From JAOUEA01 sp040882605 (GTDB lineage: Bacteria; Actinomycetota; UBA4738; HRBIN12): a stretch of DNA of 64,000 nucleotides. The notes below the pieces were generated by a model. That model worked only from the letters and a program-made list of their open reading frames with translations, was not told the DNA's origin and did no database searches. Positions within the stretch are counted from its first letter, which is position 1. Each line of letters starts with the position of its first letter. Of the stretch, positions 39,515 to 47,958 are shown in pieces. Location: assembly GCA_040882605.1 (NCBI GenBank), contig JBBEAY010000067.1, forward strand, positions 1 through 64,000, written 5' to 3'. The translations under genes and the position numbers were made by a program.

Positions 39515-41161
39515 ATGAGTCGAGCTTCCGCGCCTGCGTCGCTGCTCATCAGGAACGCTCGCGTGTACACGGTCGATGCAGGCCGCCCGTGGGCAGATGC
39601 TGTGGCGGTCGAGGGCGACCGCATCGCGTGGGTGGGTGACGACGAGGGCGCCGCCGCCGTGACCGGGCCCGACACCGAGGTCATCGACGCCGGCGGCGCG
39701 ACCGTGCTTCCGGGGTTCATCGATTCCCACAACCATGTTCGGCTCGGCTCGAATCCGCTCGAGGTCGATCTCGCCGGCGCCGCGACGCTGGACGAGGTGA
39801 AGGCGCGTATCAGGGGCCACGCCGATTCCCACCCCGAGCACACATGGATCGAGGGCGTCGGCTTCAATTACTCCGTGATGCCAGACGGGCGCATGCCGAC
39901 CTGGCACGACCTCGAGGGGCTCACCGGGGGCCGGCCGGCATTCCTGTTCACCTACGACGTTCACAACGCCTGGCTGAACCGTGAGGCGATGGAGGTATTC
40001 GGCATCACCCGCGACACGTCCACGCTGCCGTGGGGCCACGTGCGTGTCGACGACGACGGCGAGCCCACTGGCATCGTGGGGGACTTCGCCGTCATGGGCA
40101 TCAGCCGCGCCGGGCAGGCGTCCCTGGAACCCGTCGTGCCGGGCTACGCGCGGAGCCTTCAGTACGAGCGCACGATCGAGAGCCTCGATATGGCAGCGGG
40201 GTTCGGCATCACGACGATCGTCGAACCGCAGAGCTCGCCCGACGACATGTGGATCTTCGAGCGGGCCCGCGACCAGGGGCGCCTGCGCTCACGGTTGGTG
40301 TCGGCGATGTTCCACCCGGTGGGCACGACCGATGCCGAGCTCGAGGAGTTCGGCGCGATGCGCGAGCGATACGACGACGATCGCCTGCGTGTCGGTGCCA
40401 TCAAGCTGTACATCGACGACGTGGTCGAGCCGTGGACCGCGGCGATGCTGGAGCCTTACGCGAACAGGCCGGGGGAGCGGGGCGACACCTTCTGGCGGCC
40501 CGAGGAGTTCGCCGACGTGGTGATCGAGCTGGAGCGCCGAGGGTGGTCGTGCCACGTGCACGGCACGGGCGACCGTGGGTTGCGGGTTGCGCTCGACGGG
40601 TTCGAGACAGCTCGCCGAGCGAACGGCGACGTTGGCGCTCGACACGGCATGGTGCACACCGAGTGCCTGCACCCCGACGACGTGCCGCGGTTCGGCGCGC
40701 TCGGCGTGACCCCGATCATGCAGCCACGCCACTGCGCGCCCGAGATAGTCGCCGATTGGCGAGCCAACGTCGGTGAAGGGCGCTGGCGGCACGCGTGGGC
40801 GTTCCGCTCGCTGCACGACACCGGGGCTACCCTCGCGTTCTCGAGCGACTGGAACGTCGCCGAGATGGACCCGATGGTGGGCATCTACACGGCGATCACA
40901 CGCGCCGGCCTCGACGGTGCCGAATCATGGGTGCCCGAGGAGACGGTCGACCTCGAGACCGCGATCCGCGCCTACACGATGGGCGGGGCGCACGTGGTGT
41001 TCGCCGAGGATCGCCGCGGCTCCATCACCGCGGGGAAGCAGGCCGACCTCGTGATGCTGAGCGAGGATCTGTTCGCGGCGGCCGAGGTTGATCCGAGGCG
41101 TGTGCTCGACGTGCGTGTCACGCACACCGTCGTCGACGGCGAGATCGCACACCGGGCTTAG
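39515..41161 (+). CDS. Amidohydrolase family 3 (YtcJ-like) metal hydrolase
   Basis: 548 residues of the composite-barrel amidohydrolase superfamily. LLIRNARVYTVDAGRPWADA (N-terminal beta sandwich), VLPGFIDSHNHVRLG with the HxH metal site, WSCHVHGTGDRGLRVALDGF, MVHTECLHPDDVPRF, and the late LAFSSDWNVAEMDP metal Asp, ending with the ADLVMLSEDLF closing strand. ATG 39515 follows metF by 11 nt. Family members cleave imide, formamide or carbamate bonds; no specific substrate can be named. Confidence 0.9.
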   Translation: MSRASAPASLLIRNARVYTVDAGRPWADAVAVEGDRIAWVGDDEGAAAVTGPDTEVIDAGGATVLPGFIDSHNHVRLGSNPLEVDLAGAATLDEVKARIRGHADSHPEHTWIEGVGFNYSVMPDGRMPTWHDLEGLTGGRPAFLFTYDVHNAWLNREAMEVFGITRDTSTLPWGHVRVDDDGEPTGIVGDFAVMGISRAGQASLEPVVPGYARSLQYERTIESLDMAAGFGITTIVEPQSSPDDMWIFERARDQGRLRSRLVSAMFHPVGTTDAELEEFGAMRERYDDDRLRVGAIKLYIDDVVEPWTAAMLEPYANRPGERGDTFWRPEEFADVVIELERRGWSCHVHGTGDRGLRVALDGFETARRANGDVGARHGMVHTECLHPDDVPRFGALGVTPIMQPRHCAPEIVADWRANVGEGRWRHAWAFRSLHDTGATLAFSSDWNVAEMDPMVGIYTAITRAGLDGAESWVPEETVDLETAIRAYTMGGAHVVFAEDRRGSITAGKQADLVMLSEDLFAAAEVDPRRVLDVRVTHTVVDGEIAHRA

Positions 41162-41182
41162 GGTCCTGTGGCTTCGTTCAAG

Positions 41183-41188
41183 TAGGTT
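41183..41188 (+). promoter_or_regulatory. -10 box TAGGTT
   Basis: TAGGTT ends 6 nt before the cyclase ATG at 41195. Confidence 0.5.
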
Positions 41189-41194
41189 CGCCGG

Positions 41195-42427
41195 ATGGCC
41201 GACACGCCCCGCTGGAGACGGTTCCTGGAGCCCGTGCTCTCGATCGGTTCGTACCACGGCGAGCCGGAGACGAAGCGAGGGGGGCGGCGCGTCGTCGTCG
41301 TCGCGTTCATCGTCGCGACCGTGGTGAACACCCCGTCCGCGTTCGCCGATCTCGCGGCGGGGTACACATGGGTCGCTGCGATGAACTTCGTCACCATCGC
41401 CCTGGCCCCCCTCCTCGTGGTCGCGATCCGGCTCAGACCTCACGACTTCGCGGCGCTCGTCACCGCGATGTTCGTCGTGATCTTCGCAACCCTGCTCGTC
41501 GAGACCTCGATGTTCGGAGGGCTCCTCGCCTCCGGGCTCGTCGTGATCTTCAGCCTGGTCTTCGTGCTCGGTTCGCTGGTCGCGATCGGCCTCAAGGCAG
41601 CGGCCTGGTGGTTCGCGGCCTTCGTGGCATCCGTGGTGTACGCGGTCGTGATCCCCAACTGGATGGATCCGATCTACGAGCTGTCGGACCCGACGGGCGA
41701 TGCCGCCCTCAACCTGATCGCGACGGGCATCATCACCTTGGCCGCGCTGGCGTACTTCGTCCGCCAGCGAGATCGGTTCCAGGAGCGGGCCGATGACCTG
41801 CTGCACAACATCCTCCCGGACGAGATCGTCGCGCGCCTCAAGGATGGAAGCACGATGATCGCCGACGACGTCGCGTCAGCGTCCGTGTTGTTCGCGGATA
41901 TCGTCGATTTCACCCCGATGTCCGCTGGGATGTCACCGGCCGAGCTTGTGGGTTTGTTGGATGACGTCTTCACGAGGTTCGACGGGTTCGTCGCAGAGCT
42001 TGGGCTGGAGAAGATCAAGACGGTGGGCGACGAGTACATGGTCGCCGCCGGAGTCCCACGAGCCCGGGATGATCATGCTCACGCCATCGCCGATCTGGCG
42101 CTGCGGATCCGAGATCACGTCGCGACGAACCTGGTCAAAGGCCATCGTCTCTCCCTTCGCATCGGCATCAACTCAGGCTCGCTGACTGCCGGGATCATCG
42201 GGACCCACAAGTTCTCCTACGACCTGTGGGGCGACACGGTGAACACCGCCAGCCGGATGGAGTCCGAGGGTGTTGCCGGATCGATCCAGCTGAGCTCGGC
42301 AACCTATGCGCTCATCAGGGACGAGTACGTGTGCGAAGCTCGAGGCATCATCCGTGTGAAGGGGAAGGGCGAGATGGAGACCTACCTGCTCATCTCGAAG
42401 CGCGACGAGACTGATGATGTCATGTAA
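41195..42427 (+). CDS. Membrane-bound class III adenylate/guanylate cyclase
   Basis: 410 residues. About six transmembrane helices (residues 32-188), then a linker helix FVRQRDRFQERADDLLHNIL PDEIVARL typical of this cyclase group, then the catalytic domain: VLFADIVDFTPMSAGMSPAE (first Asp), EKIKTVGDEYMVAAGVP (Lys/Asp, adenylate-type specificity likely), LRIGINSGSLTAGIIGTHKF and DLWGDTVNTASRMES (transition-state Asn/Arg region). All catalytic residues appear present, unlike the broken array at 26.7-30.8 kb. Confidence 0.93.
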   Translation: MADTPRWRRFLEPVLSIGSYHGEPETKRGGRRVVVVAFIVATVVNTPSAFADLAAGYTWVAAMNFVTIALAPLLVVAIRLRPHDFAALVTAMFVVIFATLLVETSMFGGLLASGLVVIFSLVFVLGSLVAIGLKAAAWWFAAFVASVVYAVVIPNWMDPIYELSDPTGDAALNLIATGIITLAALAYFVRQRDRFQERADDLLHNILPDEIVARLKDGSTMIADDVASASVLFADIVDFTPMSAGMSPAELVGLLDDVFTRFDGFVAELGLEKIKTVGDEYMVAAGVPRARDDHAHAIADLALRIRDHVATNLVKGHRLSLRIGINSGSLTAGIIGTHKFSYDLWGDTVNTASRMESEGVAGSIQLSSATYALIRDEYVCEARGIIRVKGKGEMETYLLISKRDETDDVM

Positions 42428-42430
42428 GGG

Positions 42431-42464
42431 CTTGCGCTTCACTTGCGCTTGCGCTTCACTTGCG
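42431..42464. repeat. Two 17-bp tandem repeats over the Xre/RES promoter
   Basis: CTTGCGCTTCACTTGCG occurs twice without a gap, giving four TTGCGC boxes (42432, 42443, 42449, 42460). The box at 42443 is 17 bp before the -10 TATCCT, so it can act as a -35. This is a strong operator candidate for antitoxin autoregulation. Confidence 0.7.
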
Positions 42465-42465
42465 C

Positions 42466-42471
42466 TATCCT
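42466..42471 (+). promoter_or_regulatory. -10 box TATCCT for Xre/RES
   Basis: TATCCT ends 6 nt before ATG 42478, with -35-like TTGCGC at a 17-bp spacing; leaderless. Confidence 0.6.
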
Positions 42472-42477
42472 CGACAC

Positions 42478-43158
42478 ATGGGCGCCAACCCCGAGCTGCT
42501 CGCTGCCGACGAGCTCGCCCGCTGGATCCCCGATGCCCTTCGAGGGGATGAGCGCGCGGCCCGCAGGTATGCCCGCGCTTGGCGCAACCTCGTCGTCACC
42601 TTGCTCACCGAGCACCCCGAGGCGCCGGCCGGCACCGCGATGGTTCTTGGTCACCACGCGCTGACGGCGCCGTTCGATCCGGCCGGCCCTCAGCACGCGC
42701 TGATGTCGGCGGCGGCCGGCATCATCTCCGGCATGGCCCCTCCCGCAACGCCGCATCGACCTCCGGTCACCATGCCTCCCGATCCCGCCGACTACCAGCG
42801 CTTCTCGCGATATGTGCTGTCGGAGGTCTCGGGGGCGGGTACCGGACTCGAGGGCCTGCTCGCTGCGTGGCACATGACCGTCACCGAGATGGGGACGCTG
42901 TTCGGGGTTCGGCGCCAGGCCGTTGGGCAGTGGCTTGACGACGGCGTGCCGGCCCTTCGCATGCCCAAGCTCGCCACGATGTTGCGAGTGGCCGAGCTCC
43001 TCGAGCGGAACCTGCTTTCCGAGCGGATCCCGGCTGTGGTGCGCGCGCCTTCTGACCGCTGGAACGGCGCGACGATGCTCGACCTGATCGTCGCCGACCG
43101 CCACGAGGAGCTATTGGTCGACGTCGCTCGTTCGTTCGACTGGGCCGCCTCGGCGTGA
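42478..43158 (+). CDS. Xre-type antitoxin of a RES toxin-antitoxin pair
   Basis: 226 residues. The N-terminal part (to about 115) is unassigned. The helix-turn-helix lies around AAWHMTVTEMGTLFGVRRQA VGQWLDDG, followed by VPALRMPKLATMLRVAELLE and a C-terminal ERIPAVVRAPSDRWNGATML segment as in Xre antitoxins partnered with RES proteins. ATG 42478 is chosen from the leaderless promoter. Its TGA overlaps the toxin GTG (GTGA). Longer than the common ~150-residue antitoxins. Confidence 0.7.
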   Translation: MGANPELLAADELARWIPDALRGDERAARRYARAWRNLVVTLLTEHPEAPAGTAMVLGHHALTAPFDPAGPQHALMSAAAGIISGMAPPATPHRPPVTMPPDPADYQRFSRYVLSEVSGAGTGLEGLLAAWHMTVTEMGTLFGVRRQAVGQWLDDGVPALRMPKLATMLRVAELLERNLLSERIPAVVRAPSDRWNGATMLDLIVADRHEELLVDVARSFDWAASA

Positions 43159-43694
43159 GCGGCCCTTCTTTCCGCCACGTGCGCCGGAGCGGGGGGTACC
43201 TGCGCGTGGCCGATCCGGCGTGGCGCCGCCCCCTCGACGCCTCGTTCGCCGCGGAGCGCGGCGGCCGATGGAACCCGTCCGGCTCGTTCCCGATCGCGTA
43301 CCTGTGCCGAACACTCACGGTGGCTAGGGCAAACGTCGTCCGGCGTTTCGAGGGCCTGCCCTACGGCGCCCTCGACCTGTATCCGGATCGACGCCCCGTG
43401 CTCGTGTCGACGCATGTGGCACCGCACCGAAGCGTCGATGTCGTGACCGACCTCGGCTGCCGTTCGGCGGGTCTGCCGTCTTCCTACCCATTCGACCGCC
43501 GTGGCGGACTCATCGGGTGGGCCAGGACGCAGCCGATCGGCGTTGCGGTGCACGACGCTGGAGAGCGTTCGATCGCCTGTCGGAGCGCGGCACTTCCGCG
43601 AGGGGCGTCGGGCGAGGAGCTCGCGTGGTTCGTTCGCTCTCGCGACGACGCGCTCGAGCTCGTTGGGCGTCGTGCCTTCGACGACTGGTTCTGA
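43155..43694 (+). CDS. RES-domain toxin (NAD+-degrading type)
   Basis: 179 residues. FRHVRRSGGYLRVADPAWRR, then GGRWNPSGSFPIAYLCRTLT, the RES signature with the NAD-binding Arg and the GGRWNP loop, and VARANVVRRFEGLP in place of the usual A..E helix; the late SIACRSAALPRGASGEELAW supplies the third conserved segment. Characterised RES toxins deplete NAD+ by phosphorolysis or hydrolysis; here it is inferred from family and from the coupled upstream antitoxin. Confidence 0.78.
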   Translation: MSGPSFRHVRRSGGYLRVADPAWRRPLDASFAAERGGRWNPSGSFPIAYLCRTLTVARANVVRRFEGLPYGALDLYPDRRPVLVSTHVAPHRSVDVVTDLGCRSAGLPSSYPFDRRGGLIGWARTQPIGVAVHDAGERSIACRSAALPRGASGEELAWFVRSRDDALELVGRRAFDDWF

Positions 43695-44230
43695 GCCGTG
43701 GCGCCCCTTGGTGGTCCAGGCAGGGGCGCCGCCTCCGTTGCCGGAGCATCCCTCCGGCCATAGGTGCGCCAGCGGCTCGATCGCTCGCACGCTGCAGGCG
43801 TTTCTCGGGTAGGACGAGATGAGGTTCAGCGCTCAGCGCGATATCCAAGACGACGAGGACCATCACGAGCTTCTCGCAGCGATCGAGGAAGTCGTCGACG
43901 CTCGCGTGGACTCCGGGTTCCACTTCCGGACCGCCGATGTGTAAGGCGCACGTTGGGAAAGAAGGTCGCAACTACGCGCAGGAGCACCTTTCGGACCGGA
44001 CGGCTCACGGGAGAGCAGCATCGGAGCGGGCGTGCGGCCCGCCCATCAGCGGGAGTCCTCCGACGAACGATCGCGCTCGCGTGCCCCTCATGGTGTGGTT
44101 CGGGTCGACGAACATCGCCGGAGGCTGCGACAGCTCGGCTGGGATCCTCCGCCCCTGTGCCCAGACGAGTTCCGAAGGCAACGCACATGGCTGCTAGGCT
44201 CCGGGCACCCTCGACAAGGAGAGCCTGTCC
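43695..44230. other. 536-bp gene-poor interval
   Basis: Between the RES toxin and the lipoprotein gene only one short reading frame (43819-43944) looks translatable. A TAGGCT box at 44193 precedes the lipoprotein gene. The rest shows no consistent coding frame and no recognisable repeat or RNA. Confidence 0.5.
43819..43944 (+). CDS. Possible 41-residue protein
   Basis: ATG 43819 to TAA 43942-43944: MRFSAQRDIQDDEDHHELLA then AIEEVVDARVDSGFHFRTAD V. Acidic and helical. A GGGTAGGACGAG sequence precedes it (TAGGAC is a poor -10). Only composition supports translation; function unknown. Confidence 0.3.
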   Translation: MRFSAQRDIQDDEDHHELLAAIEEVVDARVDSGFHFRTADV

Positions 44231-44818
44231 ATGCGTCGTTCGATCGTCCGTGTCCTCGTGTTCGCCCTTCCGCTGACCGTGCTCGCCGCGTGCGGCGGCG
44301 ACGATCCCGCAGGTGGCGGCGACACATCCGTCGAAGCTCCGGCCGAGGCCACCGCGCCCGCCGACTACATGGAGGGGCTCTGCGCTGCGATCGTCAGCTA
44401 TCAGAACGATCTGGAGGCGGAGAACGCGTCGTTCGAGGAGCAGTTCTCGGGTGGCACACCGACGCCTGAGGACACGAAGACCGCGTTGGGGTCGTTCCTC
44501 GGCACGGCCGCCGCTCGTACCGAGCAGCTGGTCGACGACGTCAACGCGTTGGGCACCCCCGACGTCGACAACGGCGACGACGTGCGCTCGACGCTCACGA
44601 CTGCCTTCGACCAGGTCGTTGAGCTGTTCAACTCGGCGAAGTCCGACATCGAGGCGCTCTCGGTCGACGACCCGGCGGCGCTCGTGGCAGGCTTCGAGGC
44701 CGCTGCGGCGAAGCTGCAGGAAGCCGGCACGGGCATCAGCTCGTCGTTCGAGGATCTCTCGAGTCCCGAGCTCGACGAGGCCGCGGCCGACGCGCCTTCG
44801 TGCGAGGGCGTGATCTAG
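44231..44818 (+). CDS. Secreted lipoprotein, unknown function
   Basis: 195 residues. Signal peptide MRRSIVRVLVFALPLTVLAA with lipobox LAAC (Cys at residue 21), followed by a GGDDPAGGG low-complexity linker. The mature part is helical (YMEGLCAAIVSYQNDLEAEN ... DDVRSTLTTAFDQVVELFN), with a second conserved-looking Cys pair (LCAA, SCEG). AAGGAGAG precedes the ATG and TAGGCT lies at 44193. Anchored outside the membrane by prediction. Confidence 0.8.
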   Translation: MRRSIVRVLVFALPLTVLAACGGDDPAGGGDTSVEAPAEATAPADYMEGLCAAIVSYQNDLEAENASFEEQFSGGTPTPEDTKTALGSFLGTAAARTEQLVDDVNALGTPDVDNGDDVRSTLTTAFDQVVELFNSAKSDIEALSVDDPAALVAGFEAAAAKLQEAGTGISSSFEDLSSPELDEAAADAPSCEGVI

Positions 44819-44843
44819 CGGCGACCGGCGTGGTTGGCGATTG

Positions 44844-45962
44844 CTAGGACCGTTCGTCGATCGGCACCCAGACCTGATCGCGCGGTCCGACGTAGGTCGA
44901 GCCCGGCCTGATCACCTTGTTGTCGGCGTACTGCTCGCGCACGTGCGCGGTCCAGCCCGCCATGCGCGCGAGCGCGAAGATCGGCGTCATCAGGTCGGTC
45001 GGGATGCCGAGCGAGTGGTACACACCCGCCGCGTACAGGTCGACGTTGGGCCACAGCTGCTTCTGTTCGTAGACGGTGGTTTGCAGAGACTCGAAGATGT
45101 CGGCCCATCGTTCGTCGCCGTGGCGGGCGCCCACCTCGCGCGCGAGCTGGCGCAGCACCGTCGCCCGCGGGTCCATGGTGCGATAGACGGCGTGGCCGAA
45201 CCCCATGACCTTCTCGTGTCGGCCGAGTCGGTCCCGCACGTAGGCCTCGACATCGGCGCCCGCCGCGATCTCCTCGGCCATCTTCATGGCTTCCTCGTTG
45301 GCGCCGCCGTGCAGTGGGCCTTTGAGCGCACCGATCGCCCCGGTGATCGCGCTGAACATGTCGGACAGCGTCGAGGCGATGATGCGAGCCGTGAACGTCG
45401 ACGCGTTCATCGTGTGATCGGCGTAGAGCGTGAACGTGGTGTCGAGCGCGTCGGCGTCGTCGTGATCGGGCTCTTCGCCAGAGAGCATGTAGAGGAAGTT
45501 CGCCGCGTGCGGCAGCTTGGGGTGGGGCGGCACGAGCTCGAGGCCGGTGCGCATGCGTTCGTAGTACGCGATCATCGTCGGCGTCTTCGAGATCAGGCGC
45601 ATCGCCTTGCGGAACTGCGCCTCGGGTGACTCGTCCCAACCATCGGGGTCGTAGGCCGAGGCTGCCGAGATCGAGGTGCGCAGCATCGACATCGGTGACG
45701 TCTGTTGGGCGAGCGTCGACATGAGCCGCGTGAGGAACGGGCTCAGCTCGCGGTTCTCGACCAGGAGCTCGGTGACCTCGTCGAGGTCGTCCTGGTTCGG
45801 GAGCCGCGCGTGGTGCAGCAGGTGCACGACCTCCTCGAAGGTGGCGTGCTCGGCGAGGTCGGCGATCTCGTAGCCGGCGTACCACAGGCGCCCCGCCTCG
45901 CCGTCGATGTCCGACACGGTGGTGTCGGCGGCGACGACTTCCCGAAGGCCTTTCTCGGTCAC
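44844..45962 (-). CDS. gltA: Citrate synthase (or 2-methylcitrate synthase)
   Basis: 372 residues, the short bacterial type shared by citrate and methylcitrate synthases. LWYAGYEIADLAEHATFEEV, SGEEPDHDDADALDTTFTLY ADHTMNAS (first catalytic His region), ALKGPLHGGANEEAM (second His) and VMGFGHAVYRTMDPRA with the catalytic His, then the C-terminal Asp segment and PGSTYVGPRDQVW. GTG 45962 agrees with the conserved VTEKGLREVVA start. It is divergent from the isocitrate dehydrogenase-type gene, so a citrate synthase role is favoured, but methylcitrate activity is plausible in a propionate-using cell. Confidence 0.92.
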   Translation of the reverse strand: MTEKGLREVVAADTTVSDIDGEAGRLWYAGYEIADLAEHATFEEVVHLLHHARLPNQDDLDEVTELLVENRELSPFLTRLMSTLAQQTSPMSMLRTSISAASAYDPDGWDESPEAQFRKAMRLISKTPTMIAYYERMRTGLELVPPHPKLPHAANFLYMLSGEEPDHDDADALDTTFTLYADHTMNASTFTARIIASTLSDMFSAITGAIGALKGPLHGGANEEAMKMAEEIAAGADVEAYVRDRLGRHEKVMGFGHAVYRTMDPRATVLRQLAREVGARHGDERWADIFESLQTTVYEQKQLWPNVDLYAAGVYHSLGIPTDLMTPIFALARMAGWTAHVREQYADNKVIRPGSTYVGPRDQVWVPIDERS

Positions 45963-46164
45963 GCTGGCACATCCTTGGGTCGGGGGCGCACCGAGCGCGC
46001 GCCATGGGCCCGCGTCGAGCCGGCGGGCTTCTGACAGGATAGTCGGCGGCCCGGCGACGGACCAAAACGCATCGCCCGAGACCGACCGCCGAGGCGACCG
46101 CCCGAGACGATCCGCGAGACGCCGCGGGCCGCGACGGCCGGACACGAGCAGGAGGATCTGAGGC

Positions 46165-47253
46165 TTGCCGCATCGCGTGACATTGATCCCCGGCGACGGC
46201 ATCGGCCCTGAGGTGATCGAGGCCTCGCGGCGGGTGATCGCGGCCACCGGCGTGGCGATCGAATGGGAGCGTATGTCCATGGGCGCGGGGGCGTTCTCTC
46301 GGACCGGCCGGGCTCTGCCCGCCGAGACGATCTCGTCGATCCGCTCGAACCGCGTGGCGCTCAAAGGGCCGATCGAGACGCCCGTCACGAGCGGGCTCCG
46401 CAGTTCGAACCTCGAGTTGCGCCGATCGCTCGACCTCTACGCCAACGTCCGCCCGTGCAGGCTGTATCCGGGCGTACCGAGCGTCTACGACGCGGTCGAC
46501 GTGGTCGTCGTTCGTGAGAACACCGAGGGCATGTACACGGGCCTCGAGTTCGAGATGGGCACGGTGGCCGTGAAGGAGCTGATCGGGTTCGTCGAGGACG
46601 CCACGGGCGTGCGCATCCGCGAGGATTCCGGCGTCTCGATCAAGTCGATCAGCGAGCGCGGTAGCGAGCGCATCGTGCGGTTCGCCTTCGAGGAAGCTCG
46701 CCGTCGCGGCCGAACGCGGGTCACGGCGAGCCACAAGGCCAACATCATGAAGTTCAGCGACGGGCTCTTCCTCGAGGTGGCGCGGCGGGTGGCGGCCGAG
46801 TTCCCCGAGGTCGTGTTCGAGGATCGCATCATCGACGCCCTCTGCATGCAGCTCATCCAGGCGCCCGAACGGTTCGACGTGCTCGTCATGCCGAACCTCT
46901 ACGGTGATATCGCGGCGGAGCTCTGCGCCGGGTTGATCGGAGGAACCGGTGTCGCCCCCGGCGGGCATTTCGGCGGTGCGGGAGGGCTCGAGCTCGCGGT
47001 GTTCGAGGCGACCCACGGCACCGCGCCTGACCTGGCCGGCACGAACACGGCGAACCCGGTCGGCGTGATGCTCAGCGGCGCGATGATGCTGCGCCACCTC
47101 GGGGAGATCGACGCAGGGGACCAGCTCGAAGCCGCGGTCGCGAGCGTGCTCGCCGAGGGCGACGACCTGCCGCGAGACCTTCGCGTTCCCGACGACGATC
47201 GTCCGCCTGCGGGCACGTTCCAGTTCGCTGACGCGGTCATCGCCAGGCTGTAG
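46165..47253 (+). CDS. Isocitrate/isopropylmalate dehydrogenase family, copy 1
   Basis: 362 residues of the beta-decarboxylating dehydrogenase family. VTLIPGDGIGPEVIEASRRV, LKGPIETPVTSGLRSSNLEL RR, VVVRENTEGMYTGLEFEM, SHKANIMKFSDGLFLEVARR (catalytic Lys), MPNLYGDIAAELCAGLIGG and ATHGTAPDLAGTNTANP. The TTG at 46165 is preceded by AGGAGG at 9 nt. The SSNLELRR substrate loop (S-x-N-x-x-L-R) fits NAD-type isocitrate dehydrogenases. Sits in the TCA block. Confidence 0.88.
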   Translation: MPHRVTLIPGDGIGPEVIEASRRVIAATGVAIEWERMSMGAGAFSRTGRALPAETISSIRSNRVALKGPIETPVTSGLRSSNLELRRSLDLYANVRPCRLYPGVPSVYDAVDVVVVRENTEGMYTGLEFEMGTVAVKELIGFVEDATGVRIREDSGVSIKSISERGSERIVRFAFEEARRRGRTRVTASHKANIMKFSDGLFLEVARRVAAEFPEVVFEDRIIDALCMQLIQAPERFDVLVMPNLYGDIAAELCAGLIGGTGVAPGGHFGGAGGLELAVFEATHGTAPDLAGTNTANPVGVMLSGAMMLRHLGEIDAGDQLEAAVASVLAEGDDLPRDLRVPDDDRPPAGTFQFADAVIARL

Positions 47254-47276
47254 CCGCTCGTGCGCGCAGCGCCGCG

Positions 47277-47837
47277 TCACCCAACGGCCCGGCGCCACTC
47301 CCGATCGAGGATCGCGTAGACGAGCTCGCTCTGCCACTCGCCCTTTACCCATTCGTTCTCGACCAGGTGCGCCTCGCGGCGCATGCCGAGCTTTTCGAGC
47401 ACCCGTGCCGAGGCGACGTTACGCGTCTCGAGGCGGCCGACGACCCTGTGCAGTCCGAGGTCTTCGAACGCGATGCGGAGCAGCGGGCGGACGGCTTCGG
47501 TCGCGTACCCGTTGCCAGCATGGTCGGGGTGGATGATGTATCCGATCTCACCCTGGCGGTGCTCGTCGCTCACGAGCTGCAGGATCACGTCGCCGACGAG
47601 ATCGCCGGTCTCTCTGACGATGACGGCGAGCGCCAGCACGTCGCCCTCCGCGCGGATCGAGGTGCTCGCGGCCTTCCGCTCGACTGCGACGCGCACCTCC
47701 TGCTCGGTGTTCGGCCCCCAGTAGAGGCAGCGAGCGACATCGGCGCGGGAACGGTACGAGTACACGGCGTCGAGGTCGTTGTGCGTCAACGGCCGCAACG
47801 TCAGTCGCTCGGTCTCGAGTGGGAGCTCCGTCTGCAT
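47277..47837 (-). CDS. GNAT-family N-acetyltransferase (RimJ/RimL type)
   Basis: 186 residues. LETERLTLRPLTHNDLDAVY opens the RimJ/RimL-like GNAT fold; GEIGYIIHPDHAGNGYATEA contains the acetyl-CoA pyrophosphate loop, and ARVLEKLGMRREAHLVENEW the C-terminal motif. Substrate unknown (N-terminal residues of proteins or small molecules). ATG 47837 precedes the conserved start; it is divergent from mdh. Confidence 0.88.
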   Translation of the reverse strand: MQTELPLETERLTLRPLTHNDLDAVYSYRSRADVARCLYWGPNTEQEVRVAVERKAASTSIRAEGDVLALAVIVRETGDLVGDVILQLVSDEHRQGEIGYIIHPDHAGNGYATEAVRPLLRIAFEDLGLHRVVGRLETRNVASARVLEKLGMRREAHLVENEWVKGEWQSELVYAILDREWRRAVG

Positions 47838-47958
47838 CGCTCGTGCATCATGCCCGACGATGCCCCGCTCCGGAGGACAGTGCCAGGGGAGCCCGCGCTC
47901 GAGCGTTCGGTAGCCTTGGTTCCTCGCGCATCCGACAACCAGGAAGAGAGAGCCGTTC

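Noticed and set aside
44815..47352. 845-codon open frame on the minus strand
   Set aside because: Overlaps citrate synthase and isocitrate dehydrogenase genes in non-coding frames; no motif content.
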